Of a stretch of 64,000 nt of DNA, positions 32,605 through 41,304 are shown one piece after another. The stretch lies in assembly GCF_003437035.1 (NCBI RefSeq), contig NZ_QSRL01000006.1:43933-107932 (forward strand). The letters are read 5' to 3'. The stretch's first letter is position 1, and each line of letters opens with the position of its first letter. Made by a program: the position numbers and the translations under genes. The DNA is from Collinsella sp. TF08-11AT (lineage in GTDB: Bacteria > Actinomycetota > Coriobacteriia > Coriobacteriales > Coriobacteriaceae). Under the pieces are notes generated by a model. That model was not told where the DNA came from. It did not search any database and was given only the letters and a program-made list of their open reading frames with translations.

Positions 32605-34299
32605 CTACTTGCGATGAGCGCGATAGAACTCGATGAGCGCCTGGGTCGAAGCGTCCTGCTCGGCCTTGGCGGCGTCGTCGTGGAAGGCCGGGGTGATCTG
32701 CTTGGCAAGCTGCTTGCCCAGCTCGACGCCCCACTGGTCGTAGGAGTCGATGCCCCAGACCGTGCCCTCGACAAACGTGATGTGCTCGTACAGGGCGATG
32801 AGCTCGCCGAGTGCGAACGGGGTCAGCGTGTCGCCGAAGATCGAGGTCGTCGGACGGTTGCCCTCAAAGCAGCGGGCCGGGACGATCTGCTCGGGCGTGC
32901 CCTCGGCACGAACCTCGTCGGCCGTCTTACCAAAGGCGAGCGCCTTGGTCTGGGCCAGGAAGTTGCCCAGGAACAGCTCGTGGACGTCCTGGCCGCTGTC
33001 GGTTGCGGGGTTGGCAGTGTTGGCGAAAGCGATAAAGTCGGCCGGGACCACCACGGTGCCCTGGTGCAGCAGCTGGTAGAAGGCGTGCTGACCGTTGGTA
33101 CCGGGCTCGCCCCAGAAGATCTCACCGGTATCGGAGGTCACAGCGCTGCCGTCCCAGCGGACGTGCTTGCCGTTGGACTCCATGGTGAGCTGTTGCAGGT
33201 AGGCCGGGAAGCGGTGCAGATACTGGCAGTACGGCAGCACGGCGTGGCTCTTGGAACCGAAGAAGTTGACGTACCAGACGTTGAGCAGGCCCATCAGCGC
33301 GACGGCGTTGTTCTCGAGCGGGGTGTTGCAGAAGTACTCGTCGATGGCGTGGAAGCCCTCAAGGAACTGCTGGAAGCGCTCGGGGCCGAGCACGACGATC
33401 AGCGACAGACCCACGGCGGAGTCGACGGAATAGCGGCCGCCGACCCAGTTCCAAAAACCGAAGGCGTTGGCGGGGTCGATACCGAAGGCCTCGACCTTTT
33501 CGAGCGCGGTGGAAACGGCGACGAAGTGCTTTGCCACGGCCTCGGCGTTCTGCTCATCGGAGCCATCGATGGCGCCCTGAGCCTTGAGCTGCTCGAGCAT
33601 CCAGGTCTTGACCTCGCGGGCGTTGGTGAGGGTCTCGAGCGTGGTGAAGGTCTTGGAGACGATGATCACGAGCGTGGTCTCGGGATCCAGACCCTTGAGC
33701 TTCTCGGCCTGGTCGTTGGGATCGATGTTGGAGATATAGCGGCAATCGATACCGGCGTCGGCATAGGGACGCAGGGCCTCGTAAGCCATGACCGGGCCCA
33801 GATCGGAGCCGCCGATGCCGATGGACACCAGGTGCTCGATCTTTTTGCCGGTAACACCCTTCCACTCACCGGAGCGCACGCGCTCGGCGAAGGCATACAT
33901 GCGGTCGAGAACCTCGTGCACGTCGGCGACGACGTCCTGGCCGTCGACGATGAGCTGGCCCTTCTCGCTTGCCGGGCGACGCAGCGCGGTGTGCAGGACG
34001 GCGCGGTCCTCGGTGGTGTTGATGTGCTCGCCGGAGAACATGGCGTCGCGGCGCTCCTCGAGCTTCACCTCGCGGGCAAGATCGCACAGCAGCTTGACGG
34101 TCTCATCAGTCACCAGGTTCTTGGACAGGTCGAAGTGCAGGTCACCGGCGTCAAAGCTCAGCTTGTTCACGCGCTCGGCATCGGCGGCGAACCAGGCCTT
34201 GAGGTCGATACCCTCGGCCTCGAGCTTCTCCTGATGGGCCTCGAGCGCCTTCCAAGCGGCAGTCGACGTAGCATCGATAGGTGCGGCAACAGTTGCCAT
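32605..34299 (-). CDS. pgi: Glucose-6-phosphate isomerase
   Basis: 564 residues, the long bacterial/eukaryotic type. Seen: [13 protein letters not shown] near residue 155, [22 protein letters not shown], the catalytic Glu in the FEGNRPTTS region upstream, and the C-terminal [16 protein letters not shown] signature. It interconverts glucose-6-P and fructose-6-P in glycolysis. The ATG at 34299 follows GAGGAGGA. Confidence 0.95.
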   Translation of the reverse strand: MATVAAPIDATSTAAWKALEAHQEKLEAEGIDLKAWFAADAERVNKLSFDAGDLHFDLSKNLVTDETVKLLCDLAREVKLEERRDAMFSGEHINTTEDRAVLHTALRRPASEKGQLIVDGQDVVADVHEVLDRMYAFAERVRSGEWKGVTGKKIEHLVSIGIGGSDLGPVMAYEALRPYADAGIDCRYISNIDPNDQAEKLKGLDPETTLVIIVSKTFTTLETLTNAREVKTWMLEQLKAQGAIDGSDEQNAEAVAKHFVAVSTALEKVEAFGIDPANAFGFWNWVGGRYSVDSAVGLSLIVVLGPERFQQFLEGFHAIDEYFCNTPLENNAVALMGLLNVWYVNFFGSKSHAVLPYCQYLHRFPAYLQQLTMESNGKHVRWDGSAVTSDTGEIFWGEPGTNGQHAFYQLLHQGTVVVPADFIAFANTANPATDSGQDVHELFLGNFLAQTKALAFGKTADEVRAEGTPEQIVPARCFEGNRPTTSIFGDTLTPFALGELIALYEHITFVEGTVWGIDSYDQWGVELGKQLAKQITPAFHDDAAKAEQDASTQALIEFYRAHRK

Positions 34300-34427
34300 A
34301 GAGTCCTCCTCAGCATACGGGCGCACGCCTCCATGCGCCCGGACATTCAGATGCCACTATTCTAGCGCAGGTCAAGACTATAATCAGCGAGCGTTGCCAA
34401 TCGGCCCCCAAACGGCAACCGACCAAA

Positions 34428-34500
34428 AAGGGACAGGTTTAATTTGGCAGGTCAAACGCTTTACCAATCAAAAATAACCTATCCCTTTATGCCAAATATT
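34428..34500. repeat. REP-like GGGACAGGTT pair (copies 3 and 4)
   Basis: AAGGGACAGGTT (34428-34439) followed by AATTTGGCA (34441-34449), and an imperfect inverted counterpart AACCTATCCCTT (34476-34487) followed by TGCCAAATATT (34490-34500). The order of the arms allows two crossing pairings. The core is the same as at 11498-11520, 12702-12733 and 35166-35175. Confidence 0.5.
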
Positions 34501-35074
34501 AGGCCGCAGCGCAGACGCTACCGAGCAACTCACGCAGAGGAGACCCGATGCCCTCCAGCAGTTCGGGCGCGATGATGGCAAAAACGGGAACCTCGCCGGC
34601 CCCCACGACGGCAGGCACCTTGCCCTCCGAGACGATACATCCATAAGGGACAAAACCGTCTTCGCCGACATCGAGCGCCGCCATGCGACGGGCGAGCTCG
34701 CGCGCAAAGCCGGCAGTATCGGCATCGCCAATCGCCAAGACAAAGTCCACGCCTTCGTCGATCGCCAGGGCCACGGCTTCGTCGATCAGCTCGTCTCCTC
34801 CGTCGCCTTCAACCGAGCCGCAGCGGAAAAGCACGCGCTCGAGCAGAGCTCGATCAACCGAGCCCAGCGCCGCCGAAACGAGCTCATCACGCGTGTGCTT
34901 GTCGCCTCCCAGCACGACCAGCGCCTTGGTGCCGCCATAGTGGGCAACCAATCGCCCGCACCAGCGAGCCACATCCCCATCCGCAACCAAGCGCGTCGGC
35001 ATACCAAACCCATAGTCGACCATTATCCCCACAACCCTTCCGTGCGTATAGGCGGTATCAATCGTTAGACTCAT
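34499..35074 (-). CDS. Unknown protein with alternating alpha/beta pattern
   Basis: 191 residues, soluble, unusually rich in Gly, Ala, Val, Asp and Glu. Two strand-loop segments stand out: KALVVLGGDKHTRDEL and DFVLAIGDADTAGFARELA; the latter faintly resembles a TOPRIM-type D-x-D loop, but the partner Glu is not obvious. I do not recognise the family. The start has a poor ribosome-binding site. Codon use is like its neighbours. Confidence 0.6.
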   Translation of the reverse strand: MSLTIDTAYTHGRVVGIMVDYGFGMPTRLVADGDVARWCGRLVAHYGGTKALVVLGGDKHTRDELVSAALGSVDRALLERVLFRCGSVEGDGGDELIDEAVALAIDEGVDFVLAIGDADTAGFARELARRMAALDVGEDGFVPYGCIVSEGKVPAVVGAGEVPVFAIIAPELLEGIGSPLRELLGSVCAAA

Positions 35075-35165
35075 GCTACGAAGCGAGGTTTTCCGAGCTG
35101 TTTCGCGCTCTTTAGAGCTGCGTTAAAAAAACCCGATGCAACCGCACGACCATACCCGCCAAAGA

Positions 35166-35175
35166 GGGACAGGTT
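35166..35175. repeat. GGGACAGGTT core (copy 5)
   Basis: One more GGGACAGGTT, here running straight into the -35 box TTGACG of the polymerase cassette. Confidence 0.45.
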
Positions 35176-35235
35176 TTGACGATGTCCGCGCAAGCAGGTA
35201 TTATCGAACATGTATTCGATAAGAACATGTGTTTG
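35176..35235 (+). promoter_or_regulatory. Promoter with two LexA-like boxes
   Basis: TTGACG (35176-35181), 17 bases, TATTAT (35199-35204). Immediately downstream CGAACATGTATTCG (35205-35218) fits the Gram-positive LexA/DinR consensus CGAAC-N4-GTTCG with one mismatch, and AGAACATGTGTTTG (35222-35235) is a second, weaker box 17 bases on. LexA bound here would block the promoter; SOS induction is the expected control. Confidence 0.8.
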
Positions 35236-35249
35236 ATGGAAGGACACGG

Positions 35250-36755
35250 ATGGCGCACGAGCAGCACACCTATATCTGCATCGACCTCAAGACGTTTTAT
35301 GCCAGCGTCGAGTGCGTCGACCGTGGGCTCGATCCGCTCACCACCAACCTGGTCGTTGCCGACGAATCGCGCGGGCGCACGACCATCTGCCTCGCCATCA
35401 CACAGGCCATGAAGGACCTCGGGATACGCAATCGCTGCCGTCTGTTCGAAATTCCCGATGGCATCGACTACATCACGGCCGTACCGCGCATGCAGCATTA
35501 CATGGAGGTGTCGGCGAAAATCTACGGTATCTATCTGGAATACGTCAGCCCCCAGGACGTGCACGTCTACTCCATCGATGAGTGCTTTATCGACGTGACG
35601 CCCTATCTGGACCTCTATCACACAGATGCGGAAGGGTTCGCCTGCACGCTGCGCGACGAGGTCCTCGCGCGCACCGGCATCACGGCGACGGTCGGCATCG
35701 GCCCCAACCTATTCCAGGCCAAGGTAGCGCTCGACATTACCGCCAAGCACGTACCCAGCCGCATCGGCATACTCGACGACGAGACCTTTCGCAAGGAGAT
35801 CTGGCCTCATCGTCCCATTACCGATATCTGGGGCATCGGCCCCGGCGTGGCAGCCCGCCTCGAAAAGTACGGCGTCTACGATCTGATGGGTGTCGCCGCG
35901 CTCGACGAAAACCTGCTTTACGATGAGCTCGGCGTCAATGCCGAATATCTTATCGACCACGCCTTTGGGCGCGAGCCAACGACCATCGCCGATATCCAAG
36001 CCTATCGCCCGCAAGCGACCTCGACCACCACGGGGCAGGTGCTCTCGAAGGGCTATGCCTACGAGCAGGCCTACACCGTCTTGCGCGAAATGGTCGATGC
36101 CGCCGTGCTGGATTTGATCGACAAGCACGTGGTGTGCGACAGCATCTCGCTCTTTGTGGGCTATGCAAGCGAGCGCGCCGACATACGCCGGCTCAACGTC
36201 AGCGGCACGGCGCAGTATATAGACGGCTGCGGACACCTGCGCTCGAGTACCTCGGGCATCGAACCCGCAGCGACCGACGGCTCCGAGCTCGCGCCCCGTG
36301 CTCCCAAGCCCGTCCAGCGCGATGACGAAAGGCGTCGCCTGGTGCGCGAAGCGCAGGCAATCGATGGCATCTTTGTGGGAGAGCATGGCGGCAAACCGCG
36401 TGGTGGCTATGCCGCACTCTTTGCGCACTCCAACGCCTCGCGAAAGCTGCCCGAGCGCACTAATTCGTTTAAGAAAATCATGGGCTATTTCGATGAGCTC
36501 TGGGCGCAGACCGTCGATCCCAAACGACCGGTCAAGCGCATCAACCTTGGATTTGGCAACCTCATGCCCGAGGAATTTACCACCATCGATCTGTTCAGCG
36601 ATATCGAGGCCGATGAGCGCGAGCGCGACCTGGCGCGCGCCGTCCTGGCCGTGAAAGGCAAGTACGGCAAGAACGCGCTCGTCAAGGGATTAAGCTTTAC
36701 CGCCGGCGCCACCGCGCGCGAACGCAACGACCAAATTGGAGGACACCGTGCCTAA
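35250..36755 (+). CDS. Y-family DNA polymerase (UmuC/DinB-like)
   Basis: 501 residues. The palm motifs are IDLKTFYASVE at the N-terminus and YSIDECFIDVT with the catalytic Asp-Glu; the HhH segment WGIGPGVAARLEKYG follows, then the little-finger region with a 60-residue basic insert (about 330-400). It copies damaged DNA at low fidelity. The ATG at 35250 follows GGAAGGAC. It is followed, with an 8-base overlap, by a YolD-like gene, the arrangement of mobile mutagenesis cassettes in Gram-positive bacteria. Two LexA-like boxes precede it. Confidence 0.93.
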   Translation: MAHEQHTYICIDLKTFYASVECVDRGLDPLTTNLVVADESRGRTTICLAITQAMKDLGIRNRCRLFEIPDGIDYITAVPRMQHYMEVSAKIYGIYLEYVSPQDVHVYSIDECFIDVTPYLDLYHTDAEGFACTLRDEVLARTGITATVGIGPNLFQAKVALDITAKHVPSRIGILDDETFRKEIWPHRPITDIWGIGPGVAARLEKYGVYDLMGVAALDENLLYDELGVNAEYLIDHAFGREPTTIADIQAYRPQATSTTTGQVLSKGYAYEQAYTVLREMVDAAVLDLIDKHVVCDSISLFVGYASERADIRRLNVSGTAQYIDGCGHLRSSTSGIEPAATDGSELAPRAPKPVQRDDERRRLVREAQAIDGIFVGEHGGKPRGGYAALFAHSNASRKLPERTNSFKKIMGYFDELWAQTVDPKRPVKRINLGFGNLMPEEFTTIDLFSDIEADERERDLARAVLAVKGKYGKNALVKGLSFTAGATARERNDQIGGHRA

Positions 36756-37173
36756 ACCCAAACAACAGCCCGTGCGCCCGCCGACCGCCTTCGAGCGCCT
36801 GGCGGACCCCGAGGGCAGGCGCCGCGCCGCCGACCCCAAGCTCACTGCCAACGGTGCCGTGCGCGCCAACCGCGCCGCGCAGTTTATGCCCTTTGCCGCC
36901 CTCACGGGATACTACGAACTCGTGCGCAAGCAGGAAATCACCGTCGAGTCAAAACGTGAGCTCACGGAAGAAAAAGCCCTCGTACTTTCTAAAAAGCTCG
37001 AGGGTCTCAAACGTGGCGACTTGGTTCGTGTCAACTATTACGATACATACGGCTATCGCAGCCGCACCGGCATCCTCGACGAGGCGCTCCCCGCCTTCAA
37101 GCTCCTCAAGCTCCGAGACATCGCCATCAACTTCGACGACATCCAAGACATCGAACTGCGCGGACGAGCCTAG
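36748..37173 (+). CDS. YolD-like protein
   Basis: 141 residues. RANRAAQFMPFAALTGYYEL, then KKLEGLKRGDLVRVNYYDTYG and INFDDIQDIEL give the YolD-like pattern (a small protein regularly encoded next to Y-family polymerases, perhaps a functional stand-in for UmuD). The GTG at 36748 follows GGAGG at 5 bases and lies inside the polymerase stop region, so translation is coupled. Confidence 0.8.
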   Translation: MPKPKQQPVRPPTAFERLADPEGRRRAADPKLTANGAVRANRAAQFMPFAALTGYYELVRKQEITVESKRELTEEKALVLSKKLEGLKRGDLVRVNYYDTYGYRSRTGILDEALPAFKLLKLRDIAINFDDIQDIELRGRA

Positions 37174-37199
37174 CCAAGGAAGCGCATCCAGGGCGGCGC

Positions 37200-37583
37200 T
37201 TACAGCGTCATGACGTAGTAGCCCGCATCTTTCACGGCCGTCTCGAGGACACCACGATCAACCGGCTGCTTAGAGCGCACGCGTGCCGTGTGGTCCGCAT
37301 ACGTCACCGTTGCCCACACGCCATCCAGCGCATTGAGGGCATTGGCTACGTTCTGAGCGCAGCCGTCACAGCTCATGCCGCCGATGAGCAGCTCATCGCT
37401 ATAGGGATAGTGTGACGCATCGGTATCCACCACAACAACCTTTTTGGCCTTCTTGCCGCTCGTACCATCGCTGCAGCAACTCTTCCCGTGTGTCGAAGCG
37501 GCAATGCGACGCAGTCCAAAAAACATGCCGACGGCAATGACGGCCAGCACGATGAGATTCGCAGGGTTGAGCAAGTCACTCAT
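37200..37583 (-). CDS. Membrane-anchored heavy-metal-associated (HMA) domain protein
   Basis: 127 residues. One N-terminal membrane segment (LIVLAVIAVGMFFGL), a Cys-Cys-containing linker (KSCCSDG), and a C-terminal HMA fold with the metal site GMSCDGCAQN. It probably binds Cu(I) and passes it on or buffers it. The ATG follows GGGGAG. A CsoR-type palindrome lies in the promoter region. Confidence 0.85.
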   Translation of the reverse strand: MSDLLNPANLIVLAVIAVGMFFGLRRIAASTHGKSCCSDGTSGKKAKKVVVVDTDASHYPYSDELLIGGMSCDGCAQNVANALNALDGVWATVTYADHTARVRSKQPVDRGVLETAVKDAGYYVMTL

Positions 37584-37612
37584 GCGCTCCCCTTTCAAGT
37601 AGCACTATCTAG

Positions 37613-37629
37613 ATACCCCCATGGGGTGT
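37613..37629 (-). promoter_or_regulatory. CsoR-type operator candidate
   Basis: ATACCCCCATGGGGTGT, a G/C-tract palindrome (core ACCCC-CAT-GGGGT, 37615-37627) like CsoR/RcnR sites, 30 bases upstream of the HMA gene. Confidence 0.5.
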
Positions 37630-37691
37630 CCCCATCTTAACCCAAAATCATGTCTGTTCGGTCAATTAGTTTCCCTCTTCAAACTTTTTTG

Positions 37692-37719
37692 TTGACCATG
37701 GCTTACTTTCGTGTATAAG
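37692..37719 (+). promoter_or_regulatory. Promoter of the DUF3793 gene
   Basis: TTGACC (37692-37697), 16 bases, TATAAG (37714-37719). Confidence 0.75.
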
Positions 37720-37757
37720 TTTTCCTAGACTAACAGTTTAGATCCGTAAGGAGCGCC

Positions 37758-38462
37758 GTGACTCGAACCATAGATATCCCAACGTTTCAGGCAGCGGTCG
37801 TGCGCAACTGCTCTCCCACGCTCGCGGGCATCAAGCCGGCATCGCTCTTTACCTATCCAGGCACCTACGCCCACGGGAACGGCTCGACCACAACCGAAAC
37901 CATCGCAGAACGTCGAGCACGCCTGCTCAACGTTATCGCCCAGTGCAATCGCGAGCTTGACCCGCTCGGCATCCACCTGAGTGTTTTGGTCTGGCGGCCC
38001 TGCGGAGCACTCGTGTACGTGTACCGAGCCAAAAGCCTCGCCACCTATTTCGCAGACCCTCGCGCCCAAACAGCGCTCGCCTCGGAAGGCTACGACACGA
38101 GAGACCTTTCGACATGCCTTGTGCATTTGGCATCACGCATCACGCTCGCGAGCAATAACGTCGCGGAATGCGCTTGTAGCCAGACTCGATGCGCACTACC
38201 CCAGCAAGCTAGCTGCAGCAACGACTGCACCTGCGAGTTTCCGCACGAAATAGGCTACTTCCTTGGATATCCCTACGACGACGTGCACGAGTTTATCGTC
38301 CAGCGCGGCGAGAACTACAAGGTCTTTGGGGCCTGGAAGGTCTACACGAATGTCGAGCAAGCGCTTGCGATGTTTGACGCCTACCGCGCTTGCACTCAAT
38401 ACCTCACCTTTGTCTATCAGCAGGGCTGCAGCTTGGCGCAACTTGCCCAGGCAACCCGATAG
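37758..38462 (+). CDS. DUF3793 family protein
   Basis: 234 residues, soluble. NCSPTLAGIKPASLFTY at the N-terminus, a WRPCGALVYVYR strand and EIGYFLGYPYDDVHEFI are DUF3793 hallmarks; a Cys-rich insert (about 137-155, CACSQTRC) is present. The family commonly lies beside a flavodoxin gene, as here, and is thought to be tied to iron or redox metabolism, but its function is not established. Starts at GTG after AAGGAG. Confidence 0.85.
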   Translation: MTRTIDIPTFQAAVVRNCSPTLAGIKPASLFTYPGTYAHGNGSTTTETIAERRARLLNVIAQCNRELDPLGIHLSVLVWRPCGALVYVYRAKSLATYFADPRAQTALASEGYDTRDLSTCLVHLASRITLASNNVAECACSQTRCALPQQASCSNDCTCEFPHEIGYFLGYPYDDVHEFIVQRGENYKVFGAWKVYTNVEQALAMFDAYRACTQYLTFVYQQGCSLAQLAQATR

Positions 38463-38508
38463 AACATAGAAGCCGCGGCAACCTGCCGCACAACTGAAAG
38501 GACTCAAC

Positions 38509-38928
38509 ATGAGCAAGATCGCCGTCGTCTACTGGAGCGGCACGGGCAACACCGAGGCCATGGCAAACCTCGTCTCCGAAGGCGCCACGTCCGCGGGTGC
38601 CGAGGCTGAGGTCATCTCCTGCGCCGACTTCTCTGCCGACAAGGTCACCAACTATGACGCCTTCGCCTTCGGCTGCCCCGCCATGGGGTCCGAGGAGCTC
38701 GAGTACGACGAGTTCCAGCCGATGTGGGATGAGGTCAAGGAAGTCCTCGGCGACAAGAAGGTCGTCCTCTTTGGCTCCTATTCGTGGGCCGAGGGCGAGT
38801 GGATGGATAACTGGAAAGCCGACGCCGACGAGGCCGGCGTCAACGTCGTGGACTCCACCATCTGCTACGATGCGCCCGACGATGAGGGCGAGGCGGCCTG
38901 CAAGGCCCTGGGAGCGGAGCTGGCCTAA
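38509..38928 (+). CDS. Flavodoxin
   Basis: 139 residues, the short-chain flavodoxin length. The FMN phosphate loop is YWSGTGNTEAMA; the isoalloxazine loops are CPAMGSEELEYDEF and FGSYSWAEGEWMD. It carries low-potential electrons in place of ferredoxin. The ribosome-binding site is AAAGGA. Its link with the DUF3793 gene suggests joint regulation, for example by iron. Confidence 0.93.
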   Translation: MSKIAVVYWSGTGNTEAMANLVSEGATSAGAEAEVISCADFSADKVTNYDAFAFGCPAMGSEELEYDEFQPMWDEVKEVLGDKKVVLFGSYSWAEGEWMDNWKADADEAGVNVVDSTICYDAPDDEGEAACKALGAELA

Positions 38929-39001
38929 CGAAGCCGCCAGAAAGTCGCAAGGCAACTAACAGCCGAGCACCGCACAACAACAGTCGCTCATGCCCAAACA
39001 A

Positions 39002-39033
39002 AAACGGGGGCCGGATACTATCCGATCCCCGTT
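39002..39033 (+). terminator. Terminator of the flavodoxin operon
   Basis: AAACGGGGGCCGGAT-ACT-ATCCGATCCCCGTTT followed by GTTATAT. Confidence 0.75.
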
Positions 39034-39060
39034 TGTTATATCGACAATTTCGACGCGCCG

Positions 39061-39813
39061 CTACGAGATATTTCCCAAGAACGCCTTGGTGCGCTCGCTC
39101 TTGGGGTGGTCGAAGACCTCGCTCGGCGTACCCTCTTCCACAATGACGCCGCCGTCCATAAAGACGACGCGGTCGGCGACATCGCGGGCAAAGCCCATCT
39201 CGTGCGTCACGACGATCATGGTCATGCCGTCGCGTGCCAGGTCGCGCATGACACCCAGGACGTCGCGCACGAGCTCGGGGTCGAGCGCCGAGGTGGCCTC
39301 GTCAAAGAGCATGACGTGCGGGTTCATCGACAGGGCGCGGGCGATGGCAACGCGCTGCTGCTGACCGCCCGAGAGCTGGCTCGGCATAAAGTCGATACGC
39401 TCGGCAAGACCGACCTTGGTCAGCTCCTCGACGGCAATCTTCTCGGCCTCTTCCTTGCTGCGCTTGAGTACCTTCTGCTGCGCGAGCATGACGTTCTTTT
39501 TGACTGAGAGGTGCGGGAACAAATTGAACTGCTGGAACACCATACCCAGATGCGTACGTACCTTGTTAAGGTCGACACCCTTGGCGCACACGTCCACGCC
39601 CTCAACGACAATCGAGCCACTCGTGGGATGCTCCAGACGGTTGATGCAGCGAAGCATCGTCGACTTGCCCGAGCCCGAGGGGCCCAAGACCACAACGACC
39701 TCACCCTTGTGCACATCCAGATCGATATCGCGCAGGACCACGTTGTCGCCAAAGGCCTTCTGGAGGTTCTTGATACTGACGACGACCTCGTTCGAGTTAT
39801 TGGTTTCGCTCAT
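39061..39813 (-). CDS. Polar amino-acid ABC transporter ATP-binding protein (GlnQ-type)
   Basis: 250 residues. Walker [11 protein letters not shown]-loop [11 protein letters not shown], signature [15 protein letters not shown], Walker [12 protein letters not shown]. It drives uptake of amino acids with the permease and binding protein encoded upstream. SD GGAGG. Last gene of the three-gene cluster on this strand. Confidence 0.95.
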   Translation of the reverse strand: MSETNNSNEVVVSIKNLQKAFGDNVVLRDIDLDVHKGEVVVVLGPSGSGKSTMLRCINRLEHPTSGSIVVEGVDVCAKGVDLNKVRTHLGMVFQQFNLFPHLSVKKNVMLAQQKVLKRSKEEAEKIAVEELTKVGLAERIDFMPSQLSGGQQQRVAIARALSMNPHVMLFDEATSALDPELVRDVLGVMRDLARDGMTMIVVTHEMGFARDVADRVVFMDGGVIVEEGTPSEVFDHPKSERTKAFLGNIS

Positions 39814-39825
39814 GATAGGACCTCC

Positions 39826-41187
39826 TTACAGACCGGCGATGTGATCGGCGGGCGTCGCGACAACCTGTCCGGCGCTCTTGGCGGGACGCTTCTTCTTGGT
39901 CTCGGCCGTGCCCAGAAGCCTCGCCTCAAGACCGCTCACCAAGCGAGCGAGCGGCAGGGTGATGACCAGATAGAACAGAGCGGCAACCACGTACGGTGTA
40001 ATGGAGCCCGTCGTGGCCACGATGGTACGGGCGTTCATGACGATCTCGACCACACCCACGGCGGCAAGCAGCGACGTATCCTTGTAAAGCAAGATAAACT
40101 CGCTGGTCAGCGTAGGCAAAACATTGCGGAACGTCTGCGGAATCATAACGTAGAGCAGCGTCTGGAAGGCATTCATGCCCAGAGAGCGAGCAGCCTCGTT
40201 TTGGCCCTTGGGGATTGATTGAATACCGGCACGGAAGATCTCGCACAGGTACGCAGACGAGTTCATGGCCATGACGATAACGCCCAAGACATAGTCGTCC
40301 ACCTTGACGCCGGCCAACGGCAGACCGAAGAACGCGATGTAGATCTGCAGGAACGCCGGCGTACCGCGAATGATATTCACGTAGATGCCGGCGAGGCAGC
40401 GCAGGATGCGCGACTTGGAGATGCGCATGAGCGACAGGGCAAAACCGAAGGGAATTGCCAGCGGAAACGCCACGAGCACGATCGAGAGCGACATGAGGAA
40501 GCCCTTAAAGACGATCGGCAGGCTCTGGACCAAAATGACCGGGTTCAGGAACAGGCGCAGGAACATATTGGAGTTCCAGGCCTCGACCCACGGCTGCTCT
40601 TTAAGGTCGGCCAAGAAGTTATCGAAGGCCGTCACGCCCTTGATCTCCACCGACGGAATCTTGGAGATCTTCTTGGTCGACCCGTCGGCGAGCGTATAGG
40701 TGCCGCTAAAGGCCTCATCGCCGCCCTCGACGGGGAAGGTCACGCCGTAAACCTCGACACGGAAAAAGCCGCCGGCAGGCGCCGTCTCGCCAAAATCGAT
40801 CTTGAGCGTCTGGCCGTCAGCCTTGCACGTGGGTTTCATGGGCGTACGATCCATGAGGTCCTCGCCCGAGAGCATCGTCAATCGCGTGTCATCGGTACCA
40901 AACGTCGTGCCGTCGACAAACGTCAAAGAAAGACCGCTCAGCTCCTCGTCGGCATCGGCCTGAACTTCCCAGGTAATGCGCGTCTCGGTGCCGCCGACCA
41001 CAGCGCTGCCCGAACCGGTGTTGGGTCGGGCGGTAATCTTTGCGGTCTCAAGCGCCTGGGCGGTCGTGGGCGCATATGCCCCCGCGCACACCAGCGCGAG
41101 CGCCACGGCCATGACGCAGGCTAGCTTTTGGAGCAAGGCGGGCAGTGAAAAACGCTGCTCCGCGGCCCCTTTGTTCAGTCGAGACAA
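39826..41187 (-). CDS. Amino-acid ABC permease with exported N-terminal domain
   Basis: 453 residues, about twice the usual permease length. A signal-like segment (about 20-40, ACVMAVALALVCAGAYA) is followed by about 165 residues of probably extracytoplasmic, beta-rich sequence without similarity I recognise, then the permease domain with five membrane segments and the EAA loop EAARSLGMNAFQTLL. The TTG at 41187 follows AGGAG; a longer frame has no such site. The extra domain may help capture substrate. The ATPase follows after 12 bases. Confidence 0.82.
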   Translation of the reverse strand: MSRLNKGAAEQRFSLPALLQKLACVMAVALALVCAGAYAPTTAQALETAKITARPNTGSGSAVVGGTETRITWEVQADADEELSGLSLTFVDGTTFGTDDTRLTMLSGEDLMDRTPMKPTCKADGQTLKIDFGETAPAGGFFRVEVYGVTFPVEGGDEAFSGTYTLADGSTKKISKIPSVEIKGVTAFDNFLADLKEQPWVEAWNSNMFLRLFLNPVILVQSLPIVFKGFLMSLSIVLVAFPLAIPFGFALSLMRISKSRILRCLAGIYVNIIRGTPAFLQIYIAFFGLPLAGVKVDDYVLGVIVMAMNSSAYLCEIFRAGIQSIPKGQNEAARSLGMNAFQTLLYVMIPQTFRNVLPTLTSEFILLYKDTSLLAAVGVVEIVMNARTIVATTGSITPYVVAALFYLVITLPLARLVSGLEARLLGTAETKKKRPAKSAGQVVATPADHIAGL

Positions 41188-41252
41188 GGTGGCTCCTATC
41201 GTAGAAGTTGCCGGCAAAACGAGACGGAAACACTCTCCGTCAAGAGAAGCGC

Positions 41253-41282
41253 AAAGGCCCTCTCCGCAAAACGGAAAGGGCC
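41253..41282 (-). terminator. Terminator after the binding-protein gene
   Basis: GGCCCTTTCCG-TTTTG-CGGAGAGGGCC followed by TTTG on the minus strand; it may lower expression of the downstream permease and ATPase relative to the binding protein. Confidence 0.75.
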
Positions 41283-41304
41283 CGCGCACAATCAAGTAGC
41301 TATT

